Shown piece after piece: positions 35,680 to 44,099 of a stretch of DNA of 64,000 bases (its first letter is position 1; every line of letters starts with the position of its first letter). Origin of the DNA: CAYVTM01 sp964454645. Lineage in GTDB: Bacteria > Bacteroidota > Bacteroidia > Sphingobacteriales > Sphingobacteriaceae. The notes below the pieces were generated by a model. The model was not told where the DNA came from. It did not search any database and worked only from the letters and a program-made list of their open reading frames with translations. The translations under genes were made by a program, and so were the position numbers. Where the stretch lies: assembly GCA_964454645.1 (NCBI GenBank), contig CAYVTM010000002.1, positions 124,001 through 188,000 on the forward strand. Reading direction: 5' to 3'.

Positions 35680-37251
35680 ATGATCCAACGGACGCTGCTT
35701 CTTTGTATAGTATCTCTGATTCCTTCATTTGTCATTGCTCAATTTCTACCAGGGATTGACCATGCCGGGAATCGCTCCCTATCGGACTATATTAAGTACA
35801 CAAAAACCCATAGCGCTTTAAAACCCATCTATATCGATTCGCTGCATTACAAAGAACAAAGTGCGGATTCGGGACACTCTCTTTTACGAAGAAAACTATA
35901 CGAAGAGCATTTGGTCGATCTCGGTGATAGGGAATACCGGCTGATGATCGATTTTCTTCCGGATATGTATATAGGAAAACAGAGCAACCCCTCTAAATTT
36001 ATCTGGAACAATACACGCGGGATAAGTATATCGGGTTCCTACCGATCGGTACTTTCTTTTCGTACCGAAATTTATGAGAACCAAAGTGTCTTCCCCGACT
36101 ATTATGATTCCCTGATTTTTAAAATGAACGCAATACCCGGACAGGGTTGGAGTAAAACCAGTAAACGGAAAATATTCAGCGAACTCGATTATGCTTACAC
36201 TACCGGGCATATCAGTTATAAATCGGGGCCTGTTAACCTGCACCTGGCTAACGATTATTTATTTATCGGCAATGGATATCGTTCTTTATTACTTTCGGAT
36301 GTTGCTGTTCCCTACCCCTATTTTAAAACCAGCTTCGAATATAAACGCATACAATACGCCGCTATTTACGCCCATCATATCGACCGTCATGCCAAACCGC
36401 TTTCCAATGTCATTGGAGCGCAACGCAAATGGGCCGTGTTTCATTACCTTGATATACGTATCGGTAAGCGATGGAATTTAGGATTGTTCGATGCCGTTGT
36501 TTGGCAAGATGCCGATAGTACCGGGAAAAGAGGATTCGAATTCAGCTATGCCAATCCCATTCTCTTTGCACGTACCGTGGAGTATTCACTCGAATCTAAA
36601 GACAATGCCCTGGTAGGCTTAAACCTGAATTATCATCTGGGAGAAAATAATGATGTGTACGGGCAATTTGCATTGGATGAGTTTAAGTTGGATGAGATCA
36701 TTTCGGGAAAAGGCTGGTGGGCGAATAAGTTTGCCGCTCAACTGGGAATAAAAACAAGATCTCTGTTCGGCATTCCAGCACTGTACGCTTTCAGCGAATT
36801 CAATCTTGCCCGGCCCTATACCTATTCCCATCAAAATTCCTTAAAAAGTTACAGCCATTATAACGATGCGCTCGCTCATCCTATGGGCGCTAACTTTATG
36901 GAATCGGTAAGCAAAATTTCATACCTGTATAAACGGTATGGTCTTTCATTACAAATAAATTATGCTCAATCCGGAATCGACAGTAATGCTCATACGAGTG
37001 TTGGGCAGGATATTTTAAAATCGTACAATTTACGGAATCAGGAATACGGAAATAAAATCTTACAAGGCGTACCCGTAAAATTTATTTTTGCCGATTTCAG
37101 GATTTATTATTTGCTGAATCCTAAGTACAACCTGCGTTTGGAAGTGGGCTATCTATACCGAAGCCTTCAGACAGGTACGCATACAAATGCTACGGGAATT
37201 ATTTTAGTGGGATTAAGAAGTTCCTTCCGGAATTTATATATAGACCGCTAA
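35680..37251 (+). CDS. Outer-membrane beta-barrel, Wzi/RemB-like
   Basis: A 523-residue protein with a signal peptide (MIQRTLLLCIVSLIPSFVIAQ) and alternating aromatic beta strands to the C terminus (LRLEVGYLYRSL, then SSFRNLYIDR), as in outer-membrane barrels. Blocks such as NDYLFIGNGYRSLLLSD and PYFKTSFEYKRIQYAAIYAH recall the capsule-assembly Wzi family and the Flavobacterium gliding protein RemB; I cannot separate the two by eye. In a glycan block a role in holding surface polysaccharide is plausible. Confidence 0.65.
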   Translation: MIQRTLLLCIVSLIPSFVIAQFLPGIDHAGNRSLSDYIKYTKTHSALKPIYIDSLHYKEQSADSGHSLLRRKLYEEHLVDLGDREYRLMIDFLPDMYIGKQSNPSKFIWNNTRGISISGSYRSVLSFRTEIYENQSVFPDYYDSLIFKMNAIPGQGWSKTSKRKIFSELDYAYTTGHISYKSGPVNLHLANDYLFIGNGYRSLLLSDVAVPYPYFKTSFEYKRIQYAAIYAHHIDRHAKPLSNVIGAQRKWAVFHYLDIRIGKRWNLGLFDAVVWQDADSTGKRGFEFSYANPILFARTVEYSLESKDNALVGLNLNYHLGENNDVYGQFALDEFKLDEIISGKGWWANKFAAQLGIKTRSLFGIPALYAFSEFNLARPYTYSHQNSLKSYSHYNDALAHPMGANFMESVSKISYLYKRYGLSLQINYAQSGIDSNAHTSVGQDILKSYNLRNQEYGNKILQGVPVKFIFADFRIYYLLNPKYNLRLEVGYLYRSLQTGTHTNATGIILVGLRSSFRNLYIDR

Positions 37252-37268
37252 AACCTATGGCTCTTTAA

Positions 37269-37299
37269 ATTTTTTGGGATGAATCATCGCTCAAAAAAT
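37269..37299. terminator. Bidirectional terminator between convergent operons
   Basis: ATTTTTTG (37269-37276) pairs with CAAAAAAT (37292-37299) around an inner GATG/CATC stem. T runs on both strands fit termination of the plus-strand barrel gene and the minus-strand wbp cassette. Confidence 0.6.
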
Positions 37300-37310
37300 C
37301 CTATCAAACA

Positions 37311-38324
37311 CTAATTCTTTAATGCATATATTCTCTCAATAATTTCAACCACCTTCATCCCTTCCAATGCATTAGTCGTAATAGGTGCTTTCCCTTGCAA
37401 TACCTGCACCACATTATCGATAACATAATGATGATTTTGTGCCGAACCTTTGTAAGCACCGTAGTCGTTCCCCGGATTGGTCGGAGCTAATTCCGGAAGC
37501 GGATAATCTTTCACATGACAATATTCCACCTTGTCCATGTACTGCCCGCCGATTTTCAATGCACCATTCTCAGCAATAACAGTCATACTGCTTTCTAAAT
37601 TTTTATCCCAAACCGAAGTGGAGTAATTCAATGCTCCCATCCCTCCGTTCACAAAATCGAAACTTACAAAACCCGAATCTTCAAAATCGGTAAGCTCTTT
37701 ATGATTGAAATCGTTAAACTTCCCCTGCACATTTTTTATATCTCCAAATAACCAATAGAGAATATCGATAAAATGTGAAAATTGTGTAAAGAGTGTTCCT
37801 CCGTCCAGATCTTTTTTTCCATGCCAGGAATCTTTTGTATAGTATCGATCATCTCTGTTCCAATAACAATTCAACTGAACCATAAATATCTTCCCAAGCT
37901 TTCCCGATTCAACCAGTTCTTTTATCCATACCGAAGGTGGAGAATACCGGTTTTGCATAACGGCAAATACATGCTTATGTACCTGAAGCGCTTTAAAAAT
38001 AACCCTTTCGGCATCTTGCTTATTCAGCGCCATCGGTTTTTCTATCACAACATGTTTTTTTGCTTCCAAACATTCTAATGCCTGCTGCGCATGTAATCCG
38101 TTCGGGCTTGCAATCGTTATTACATCTATATCATCTATTCCCGATTGTAAAAATTCCTTCAGGCTCGAAAAAAGCGGAACTCCGAAAGCATCGATATTCA
38201 GTTCGGATTTATTTTTGATATCAATCAGTGCTACTAATTCTGCTTCGGTATTCCGACTGATCATTTCGGCATGACGTTTCCCGATATGACCACAACCCAC
38301 TACAGCAAATTTTATTTTTTTCAT
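37311..38324 (-). CDS. wbpB: Gfo/Idh/MocA oxidoreductase, probable WbpB-type UDP-sugar 3-dehydrogenase
   Basis: A 337-residue NAD-dependent enzyme with VVGCGHIGKRHAEMI at the Rossmann loop and the family signature VIEKPMAL (EKP). In the Wbp pathway the 3-OH of UDP-GlcNAc-uronic acid is oxidised before transamination. The function is inferred from the neighbours wbpD and wbpE, in the same operon with 32- and 28-base gaps. The amino terminus differs from the Pseudomonas WbpB I remember, so another 3-keto sugar route (such as dTDP-3-amino sugars) is possible. WbpA, the preceding 6-dehydrogenase, is not in the window. Confidence 0.75.
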   Translation of the reverse strand: MKKIKFAVVGCGHIGKRHAEMISRNTEAELVALIDIKNKSELNIDAFGVPLFSSLKEFLQSGIDDIDVITIASPNGLHAQQALECLEAKKHVVIEKPMALNKQDAERVIFKALQVHKHVFAVMQNRYSPPSVWIKELVESGKLGKIFMVQLNCYWNRDDRYYTKDSWHGKKDLDGGTLFTQFSHFIDILYWLFGDIKNVQGKFNDFNHKELTDFEDSGFVSFDFVNGGMGALNYSTSVWDKNLESSMTVIAENGALKIGGQYMDKVEYCHVKDYPLPELAPTNPGNDYGAYKGSAQNHHYVIDNVVQVLQGKAPITTNALEGMKVVEIIERIYALKN

Positions 38325-38356
38325 GTAAAATTTAATTTCTAACGCTGATATTTTTA

Positions 38357-38926
38357 TCAGGCAATACGTGTTACTTTTCCGTCTTCCAGTTTATAACGTT
38401 GCTTACTCTCCGGGCAAACGGCAATTCCATCCTTATCAAATTCCAGGCGATGCCCGTATTCACCTACCCATCCGATCTGTTTAGCCGGATTACCGACTAC
38501 CAATGCATAATCAGGAACGGGTTTCGTTACGACGGCTCCGGCTCCTATAAAAGCGTATCGACCAATATCATGTCCACAAACAATCGTTGCATTGGCTCCG
38601 ATGCTTGCGCCTTTACCTACATGTGTTTTGGTATATTGATCACGACGGTTAACAGCGCTTCGCGGATTTATCACATTGGTAAATACCATCGAAGGACCTA
38701 AGAATACATCATCCCCGCAAATCACTCCGGTATAAATAGAAACATTGTTTTGTACCTTCACATTATTTCCTAAAACAACCTCCGGAGAAACCACCACATT
38801 TTGTCCGATATTACAATGGGCACCAATTCGGCAGTTCGGCATAATATGACTAAAATGCCATATTTTAGTGCCCTCTGCAATGCTGCTTCCTTCATCGATA
38901 ATTGCTGTTTCGTGTGCGTAATACAT
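38357..38926 (-). CDS. wbpD: WbpD-type UDP-3-amino-sugar N-acetyltransferase
   Basis: A 189-residue left-handed beta-helix acetyltransferase that would acetylate the 3-amino group of UDP-GlcNAc3N-uronic acid. The order AIIDEGSSIAEGTKIWHFSH, VQNNVSIYTGV, GPSMVFTNVINPRS, GANATIVCGHDIG and GNPAKQIGW matches WbpD closely. ATG 38926 is chosen because it gives the expected MYYAHETA start; a reading that runs 135 bases further overlaps the aminotransferase gene and has no homologous sequence. Confidence 0.88.
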   Translation of the reverse strand: MYYAHETAIIDEGSSIAEGTKIWHFSHIMPNCRIGAHCNIGQNVVVSPEVVLGNNVKVQNNVSIYTGVICGDDVFLGPSMVFTNVINPRSAVNRRDQYTKTHVGKGASIGANATIVCGHDIGRYAFIGAGAVVTKPVPDYALVVGNPAKQIGWVGEYGHRLEFDKDGIAVCPESKQRYKLEDGKVTRIA

Positions 38927-38954
38927 GGTATCAGGTTTTAATCCGGATAAAATA

Positions 38955-40094
38955 TTAATTAAAAAATAATTGTATCGTTTCAATAATATAGTCTTGCATT
39001 TCGGCAGTAAGTTCGGTATGCATGGGCAAGGATAACACTTCTCCGCATAAACGTTCTGCAACAGGGAATGTTCCCGATGGGTAATGCTCCTGTTGATATG
39101 CTTTTTGAAAATGCAAAGGGAGCGGATAATAAATCATGCTGGGGATACCTGCATCCTGTAAATGTTTTTTTAAAGCATCACGCTTCCCTGATTTTACTTT
39201 TAAGGTATATTGATGAAACACGTGTGTGCTTTGAGGTACACGCTTTGGAATGATCAGGGCATCTATCACTCCCAAATGTTTATCGTAATAATCGGCAGCG
39301 GAATTTCTTGCAGCGCAATAGGTATCCAAATGTTTCAGCTTAACAGCAAGTATAGCTGCCTGAATTGTATCCAGACGGGAATTTACACCGATAATATCGT
39401 GATAATATTTTCGCTCCTGCCCATGATTCGCAATCATCTTAACTTTTAGTGCCAGTGCTTCATCGTTTGTAAACACAGCACCTCCATCGCCATAGCATCC
39501 TAAATTTTTCGATGGAAAAAAAGAAGTAGTACCCATCTGCCCCATGGTACCGGCTTGCTTGCGGCTACCATCACTGAAGGTATAAACAGCGCCAATAGCT
39601 TGAGCTGCATCTTCTATCACTGCCAATTTATGTTTATCGGCAAGTTTTAATAAATCTTCCATCCCGGCACATTGTCCGAACAAATGTACAGGAACAATAG
39701 CTTTGGTTTTAGGGCCAATGGACTTTTCCACCTGTTCAAGATTAATACTGAAATCATCTTCCTGCACATCCACCAATACCGGCAACAAACCTAACAGAGC
39801 AATTACTTCTGCTGTGGCGACATAGGTAAAAGCAGGTACAATCACCTCATCTCCGGGCTTTAAACCCAATGTCATCAATGCAATTTGCAAAGCATCCGTT
39901 CCGTTCGCGCAGGGAATTACAAATTTTGCTCCGGTATAGCCTGCCAAATCAATTGCAAAATCATTAACAGCTTTCCCGTTAATAAAGTCGGCAGCTTCGA
40001 TGCAATCGAGGATGGCTGCATCGATATCTTTTTTTATTTTATGATACTGACCTTTGAGGTCGACCATTGTTATTTTTTCTTTGATGATGCTCAT
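38955..40094 (-). CDS. wbpE: WbpE-type PLP aminotransferase (DegT/DnrJ/EryC1)
   Basis: A 379-residue sugar aminotransferase that would place an amino group on C3 of the WbpB product. Visible motifs are CANGTDALQIALM, FTYVATAEVIALLG, VIEDAAQAIGA and the PLP lysine in TTSFFPSKNLGCYGDGGA. This agrees with WbpE over the whole length. The same family includes PorR of Porphyromonas gingivalis, needed for anionic LPS that anchors T9SS cargo. The start at 40094 keeps the family's amino-terminal VDLKGQY block. Confidence 0.88.
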   Translation of the reverse strand: MSIIKEKITMVDLKGQYHKIKKDIDAAILDCIEAADFINGKAVNDFAIDLAGYTGAKFVIPCANGTDALQIALMTLGLKPGDEVIVPAFTYVATAEVIALLGLLPVLVDVQEDDFSINLEQVEKSIGPKTKAIVPVHLFGQCAGMEDLLKLADKHKLAVIEDAAQAIGAVYTFSDGSRKQAGTMGQMGTTSFFPSKNLGCYGDGGAVFTNDEALALKVKMIANHGQERKYYHDIIGVNSRLDTIQAAILAVKLKHLDTYCAARNSAADYYDKHLGVIDALIIPKRVPQSTHVFHQYTLKVKSGKRDALKKHLQDAGIPSMIYYPLPLHFQKAYQQEHYPSGTFPVAERLCGEVLSLPMHTELTAEMQDYIIETIQLFFN

Positions 40095-40125
40095 CTTTTT
40101 TTGCTTTTCTTAGCGAGCGTGAGGA

Positions 40126-41265
40126 TTAAGATTCAAAATAATTCATCGTATCATATCCACCCTCTTTTAAATACTGATCTTTCTTCATCAGATGTAAATC
40201 CGAAAGAACCATATCTTTCACCAATGCAGGCAAATCGTACTTAGGCTTCCAACCTAATTGTCTATTGGCTTTCGAAGGATCACCGATTAAAAGATCTACT
40301 TCTGTCGGACGGAAATATTTAGGATCTACCATCACTAAGGTCTGGCCGAATTTCAAGTTATCGGGATTTAACCCTAATTCTTTCATGCGTTCTTTATTCA
40401 CATCAATGAGGACACCTTTCTCATTCTCGCCTTTACCGCTGAATTCCAATTCAATTCCTAATTCCGAAAAACTCATACGTACAAAATCACGCACGCTGGT
40501 AGTAACGCCGGTAGCAATTACATAATCTTCCGGGCGTTCCTGCTGTAAAATAAGGTACATGGCTTCCACATAATCTTTCGCATGACCCCAATCGCGTTGC
40601 GCATCTAAATTCCCTAAAAATACTTTCTCCTGTAATCCCAATGCAATCTTAGCGGCGGCACGTGTAATCTTACGGGTAACAAAGGTTTCGCCACGTACCG
40701 GGCTTTCGTGATTAAACAAAATTCCGTTGCATGCAAACATGCCATAAGCTTCACGATAATTTACCGTTATCCAATACCCATACAATTTAGAAACAGCATA
40801 AGGTGAGCGGGGATAGAAAGGTGTTTTCTCCGACTGGGGAACTTCCTGTACCAGTCCGTACAATTCGGAAGTAGATGCCTGATAAATTCTTGTTTTTTGT
40901 GTTAAACCCAGAATGCGTATCGCTTCTAAAATCCTGAGTGTTCCCAAAGCATCCGCATTGGCAGTATATTCGGGGGTGTCGAAACTTACCTTTACATGGC
41001 TTTGCGCAGCGAGATTGTATATCTCATCCGGTTGTGTTTCCTGAATGATGCGTATCAAATTTGTAGAATCGGTAAGATCTCCGTAATGCAATTTAAAATT
41101 TATATGCAGCTCATGCGGATCCTGATACAAATGATCGATCCGATCGGTATTGAATAAAGAACTTCTTCGTTTTACTCCATGTACCCGGTAGCCTTTCTTC
41201 AATAAGAACTCTGCCAAATAAGCACCGTCTTGCCCGGTTATTCCTGTTATTAATGCAACCTTCAC
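40126..41265 (-). CDS. gmd: GDP-mannose 4,6-dehydratase
   Basis: A 379-residue SDR enzyme making GDP-4-keto-6-deoxymannose, the precursor of GDP-fucose, rhamnose or perosamine. TGITGQDGAYLAEFLL at the start, RRSSLFNTDRIDHLY, STSELYG and the YxxxK catalytic motif in YAVSKLYGYW are diagnostic, as is GNLDAQRDWGHAKDYVEAMY. The start is GTG at 41263-41265 inside a GTGA overlap with the isomerase gene. No fcl, rmd or per gene that would finish the sugar is in the window. Confidence 0.96.
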   Translation of the reverse strand: MKVALITGITGQDGAYLAEFLLKKGYRVHGVKRRSSLFNTDRIDHLYQDPHELHINFKLHYGDLTDSTNLIRIIQETQPDEIYNLAAQSHVKVSFDTPEYTANADALGTLRILEAIRILGLTQKTRIYQASTSELYGLVQEVPQSEKTPFYPRSPYAVSKLYGYWITVNYREAYGMFACNGILFNHESPVRGETFVTRKITRAAAKIALGLQEKVFLGNLDAQRDWGHAKDYVEAMYLILQQERPEDYVIATGVTTSVRDFVRMSFSELGIELEFSGKGENEKGVLIDVNKERMKELGLNPDNLKFGQTLVMVDPKYFRPTEVDLLIGDPSKANRQLGWKPKYDLPALVKDMVLSDLHLMKKDQYLKEGGYDTMNYFES

Positions 41266-42242
41266 GAATGTTTAGTTAAGAATGTTTTCAGATTATTAAT
41301 ATTTACAATACTGTTCGACACTGCCTGTACTTCATCTGCTATCTGTAAAGATAACCAATCGAATAGATATACCGTATGAAAAACAGTATCCAACGTTGCT
41401 TCTCTCGGAATAATTTCAAGGACAGTTGAATCGTATTTTGCCAACAATTCCTGAATAAAGAACATCCGCATATTAATACGTTGATTCGAACCGCTGTTCA
41501 GGAAAATAAAGTTAGTATCGTGTTTTTCGTAATAGCTCTCTATCATATTATGATTCGCCTCAGGAATAACGCTTACAAAAGCTTCGAGCTTTGCATTCTC
41601 CTGAACCTGTTGTGCAAAACGTATTGCAATTCCTTCATTTACCGGATCGCAAACAATCACATACTTTTGTTTAATGGTAGCCTTTAACTTTTCACGCAAT
41701 AGAGCTGTTTGCTGTTTATAATCATCCACATTTTTTACACGCTCAGCTACTGTAATTAAATCTGCCTGTTCCGACAATCCCATCAATTCCGAAATAATTA
41801 AAATTAAATAAGTGAAAGGGTAGCCGAAAGCAACACGGGGCTGATAACCTCCCGGGGCTTCGTATAATCTCACACCATCCCGCCTTGCCAATTCTCCCAA
41901 ACTACCCCCTACTGTAATTACAATTCGTTTCGAAGCTTTTGCTTTAGCACTTTCGTACATTGCTATAGTTTCTTCAGTATTCCCTGAATAGGAACATAAA
42001 ACCACTAAGGAACGTTCGTTCACAAAACGAGGCAATTGATAATCGGCAACTAATTCTATAGGCAAATCCAGCTTATCGGAAAAATAATTTTTTGCTATTC
42101 TCCCCGCAATTCCCGATCCCCCCAAACCACATAACACTACATGATCAATTTCATCTTTTGCGATCCCATGCGAGGTATAATGATTCAATGCATATCGAAT
42201 CTGATCTGAAAACTGTGCTAACTCCGTACCTAAATAATTCAT
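41262..42242 (-). CDS. Phosphoglucose/phosphomannose isomerase family (SIS domain)
   Basis: A 326-residue protein with two SIS halves: CGLGGSGIAGRIAKNYF and VVLCSYSGNTEETIAMYE in the first, and the C-terminal half ending in VFHTVYLFDWLSLQIADE. This is the archaeal-type bifunctional PGI/PMI group. Mannose-6-phosphate from fructose-6-phosphate would supply GDP-mannose for Gmd, whose gene overlaps by 4 bases, so the pairing makes sense. Confidence 0.85.
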   Translation of the reverse strand: MNYLGTELAQFSDQIRYALNHYTSHGIAKDEIDHVVLCGLGGSGIAGRIAKNYFSDKLDLPIELVADYQLPRFVNERSLVVLCSYSGNTEETIAMYESAKAKASKRIVITVGGSLGELARRDGVRLYEAPGGYQPRVAFGYPFTYLILIISELMGLSEQADLITVAERVKNVDDYKQQTALLREKLKATIKQKYVIVCDPVNEGIAIRFAQQVQENAKLEAFVSVIPEANHNMIESYYEKHDTNFIFLNSGSNQRINMRMFFIQELLAKYDSTVLEIIPREATLDTVFHTVYLFDWLSLQIADEVQAVSNSIVNINNLKTFLTKHS

Positions 42243-42258
42243 ACTCCCGATTTAAAAT

Positions 42259-43113
42259 TTATAACTGCAATAGATATTGCCCGTAGCCACTCTTCACCAA
42301 GGGCTCCGCAATCCTGTTCAATTGTTCTTTCGTAATATAACCCATACGATAGGCTACCTCTTCAATACAGCCGATCTTCTGGTTTTGCCTTTCTTCAATC
42401 ACCTGTACAAATTGTCCCGCCTGCATTAAAGATGCAAAAGTTCCGGTATCTAACCAAGCCGTACCTCTGCTTAAAATACTTACCTTCAGTTTTCCTTGTC
42501 GCAAGTACTCCTTATTGACATCTGTAATTTCATATTCTCCTCTGGCGCTCGGTTTAATATTTTTAGCAATCTCTACTACGCTATTGTCGTAGAAATATAA
42601 TCCGGGGACTGCATAATTCGACTTAGGTTTTGCCGGCTTTTCTTCGATAGAAATTACCTTTTTAGTCGCATCGAATTCTACCACTCCGTAACGTTCCGGA
42701 TCCGAAACATGGTATGCATACACAACCCCTCCGTCGGGGCTGGTATTGCTCTGTAAGAGTTCTGCCAAACCCGCACCGTAAAAGATATTATCCCCCAAAA
42801 TCAGGGCTACTTTATCCTTCCCGATAAATTCTTCTCCGATAACAAACGCCTGAGCCAAACCATTCGGCTGCTCCTGAACTTTATAGCTAAAGCTGCATCC
42901 CAAATGCTTGCCATCGCCCAATAATTTCTCGAAGTTGGGTAAATCGTGCGGAGTAGAAATAATTAAGATCTCCCGTATGCCGGCCATCATTAGGTTTGAG
43001 AGCGGATAATAAATCATGGGCTTATCATAAACAGGCATCATTTGCTTGCTCATGGCTAAGGTTAAGGGATGTAGGCGCGTCCCCGATCCTCCTGCCAGAA
43101 TAATTCCTTTCAT
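42259..43113 (-). CDS. rmlA: Glucose-1-phosphate thymidylyltransferase
   Basis: RmlA makes dTDP-glucose, the entry to dTDP-deoxy sugars such as rhamnose. The 284-residue product shows the full family pattern: GGSGTRLHPLTLAMSKQMMP, DKPMIYYPLS, LGDNIFYG, SIEEKP and RGTAWLDTGT. rmlB, rmlC and rmlD are not in the window. It leads the minus-strand operon rmlA-isomerase-gmd-wbpE-wbpD-wbpB (gaps of 16, -4, 31, 28 and 32 bases). Confidence 0.96.
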   Translation of the reverse strand: MKGIILAGGSGTRLHPLTLAMSKQMMPVYDKPMIYYPLSNLMMAGIREILIISTPHDLPNFEKLLGDGKHLGCSFSYKVQEQPNGLAQAFVIGEEFIGKDKVALILGDNIFYGAGLAELLQSNTSPDGGVVYAYHVSDPERYGVVEFDATKKVISIEEKPAKPKSNYAVPGLYFYDNSVVEIAKNIKPSARGEYEITDVNKEYLRQGKLKVSILSRGTAWLDTGTFASLMQAGQFVQVIEERQNQKIGCIEEVAYRMGYITKEQLNRIAEPLVKSGYGQYLLQL

Positions 43114-43215
43114 ATTTTTCTTTTTCTGATTTTTCCGGTAAAAATACTAAAAATATATCCTTCAGCCCTATTAAAACATCATTCCTAAGAATATATCGTA
43201 CGCCGCTCTACACTT

Positions 43216-44004
43216 TTAACGGGAACGTTTAGCCATGTGCAATAAGAGTCGGAATGCAAAATAAGTATGATTGATAAGGTTTGCGACAAATCCAAAATGT
43301 TTTTTCAGAATAAGGTAACGTTCGCTAAGCCCTTTTTTCATTTGGGTTGAGGACATTCCGCCTTCCATAAATTTAGAAATATGCAGATGCGTATTACAAA
43401 TCGAATCCGTTTTTTTCAAAGCGTTGATTACCCAGTCGATATCGGCAGCAATACGATACTCGGTATTGTATGGATCGGCGAGTCCGCGTTTTACAATTAA
43501 AGATTGATGGCATACCAGCATTCCTTTACTCAGGCTTTTCCAATGCAGTCGTTGAGGGGGGCGCAAACGGCGTTGTCCCATTGCATTCCCCTGCGTATCG
43601 ATCATTTGAGTATCTCCATAATACACATCCGCAGGCGGAAAATTTTCAAATATTTTTTGAACGGTATCTGTTTCGAAAAACTCATCTCCCGAATTCAAAA
43701 ACAAAAGATAATCGCCGCTTGCCAAAGCTTGTCCTTTGTTCATGGCATCATAAATCCCATTATCTTTCTCCGAAATCCAATAAGCTATTTTCGATTCGTA
43801 TCGTTTAATAATATCCAATGTAGCATCGGCAGAGCCTCCGTCCACAAGTATGTGTTCAATGTTTGCATAGCCTTGAGCCTGCACACTTTTAATGGTGCGT
43901 TCCAAAAACGCTTCACTGTTGTATACTACCGTAATGACACTTAATACCGGCTTATTGCTTTCGTAAGCATGTGTATTTAATAAGCGAAACCCACCCTGTT
44001 GCAT
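43216..44004 (-). CDS. Glycosyltransferase family 2
   Basis: A 262-residue GT-A enzyme: LSVITVVYNSEAFLERTIKSV, LVDGGSADATLDII, and the DxD-like SGDEFF metal site near residue 105. The sugar and acceptor are unknown. ATG 44004 is chosen; a TTG 18 bases earlier would only add a short tail. It lies between rmlA (102-base gap) and gldJ, with a gldJ terminator just upstream, so it may belong with the rmlA operon. Confidence 0.87.
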   Translation of the reverse strand: MQQGGFRLLNTHAYESNKPVLSVITVVYNSEAFLERTIKSVQAQGYANIEHILVDGGSADATLDIIKRYESKIAYWISEKDNGIYDAMNKGQALASGDYLLFLNSGDEFFETDTVQKIFENFPPADVYYGDTQMIDTQGNAMGQRRLRPPQRLHWKSLSKGMLVCHQSLIVKRGLADPYNTEYRIAADIDWVINALKKTDSICNTHLHISKFMEGGMSSTQMKKGLSERYLILKKHFGFVANLINHTYFAFRLLLHMAKRSR

Positions 44005-44053
44005 AAATAAAATAATATTCAATTCCTCGTCAGAATCTAAAGCTATTAAACAA

Positions 44054-44083
44054 CAAAGAAGCCCCGCACAGGGGGCTTCTTTG
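44054..44083 (-). terminator. Terminator of gldJ
   Basis: Twelve perfect pairs, CAAAGAAGCCCC (44054-44065) with GGGGCTTCTTTG (44072-44083). On the minus strand it is followed by TTGTTTAAT, 17 bases after the gldJ stop. Confidence 0.75.
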
Positions 44084-44099
44084 CTCAGATAAAAATATC

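Noticed and set aside
38927..39061. 45-residue amino-terminal extension of the WbpD-like protein
   Set aside because: It overlaps the aminotransferase gene and is unlike any WbpD; the ATG at 38926 gives the normal family start.
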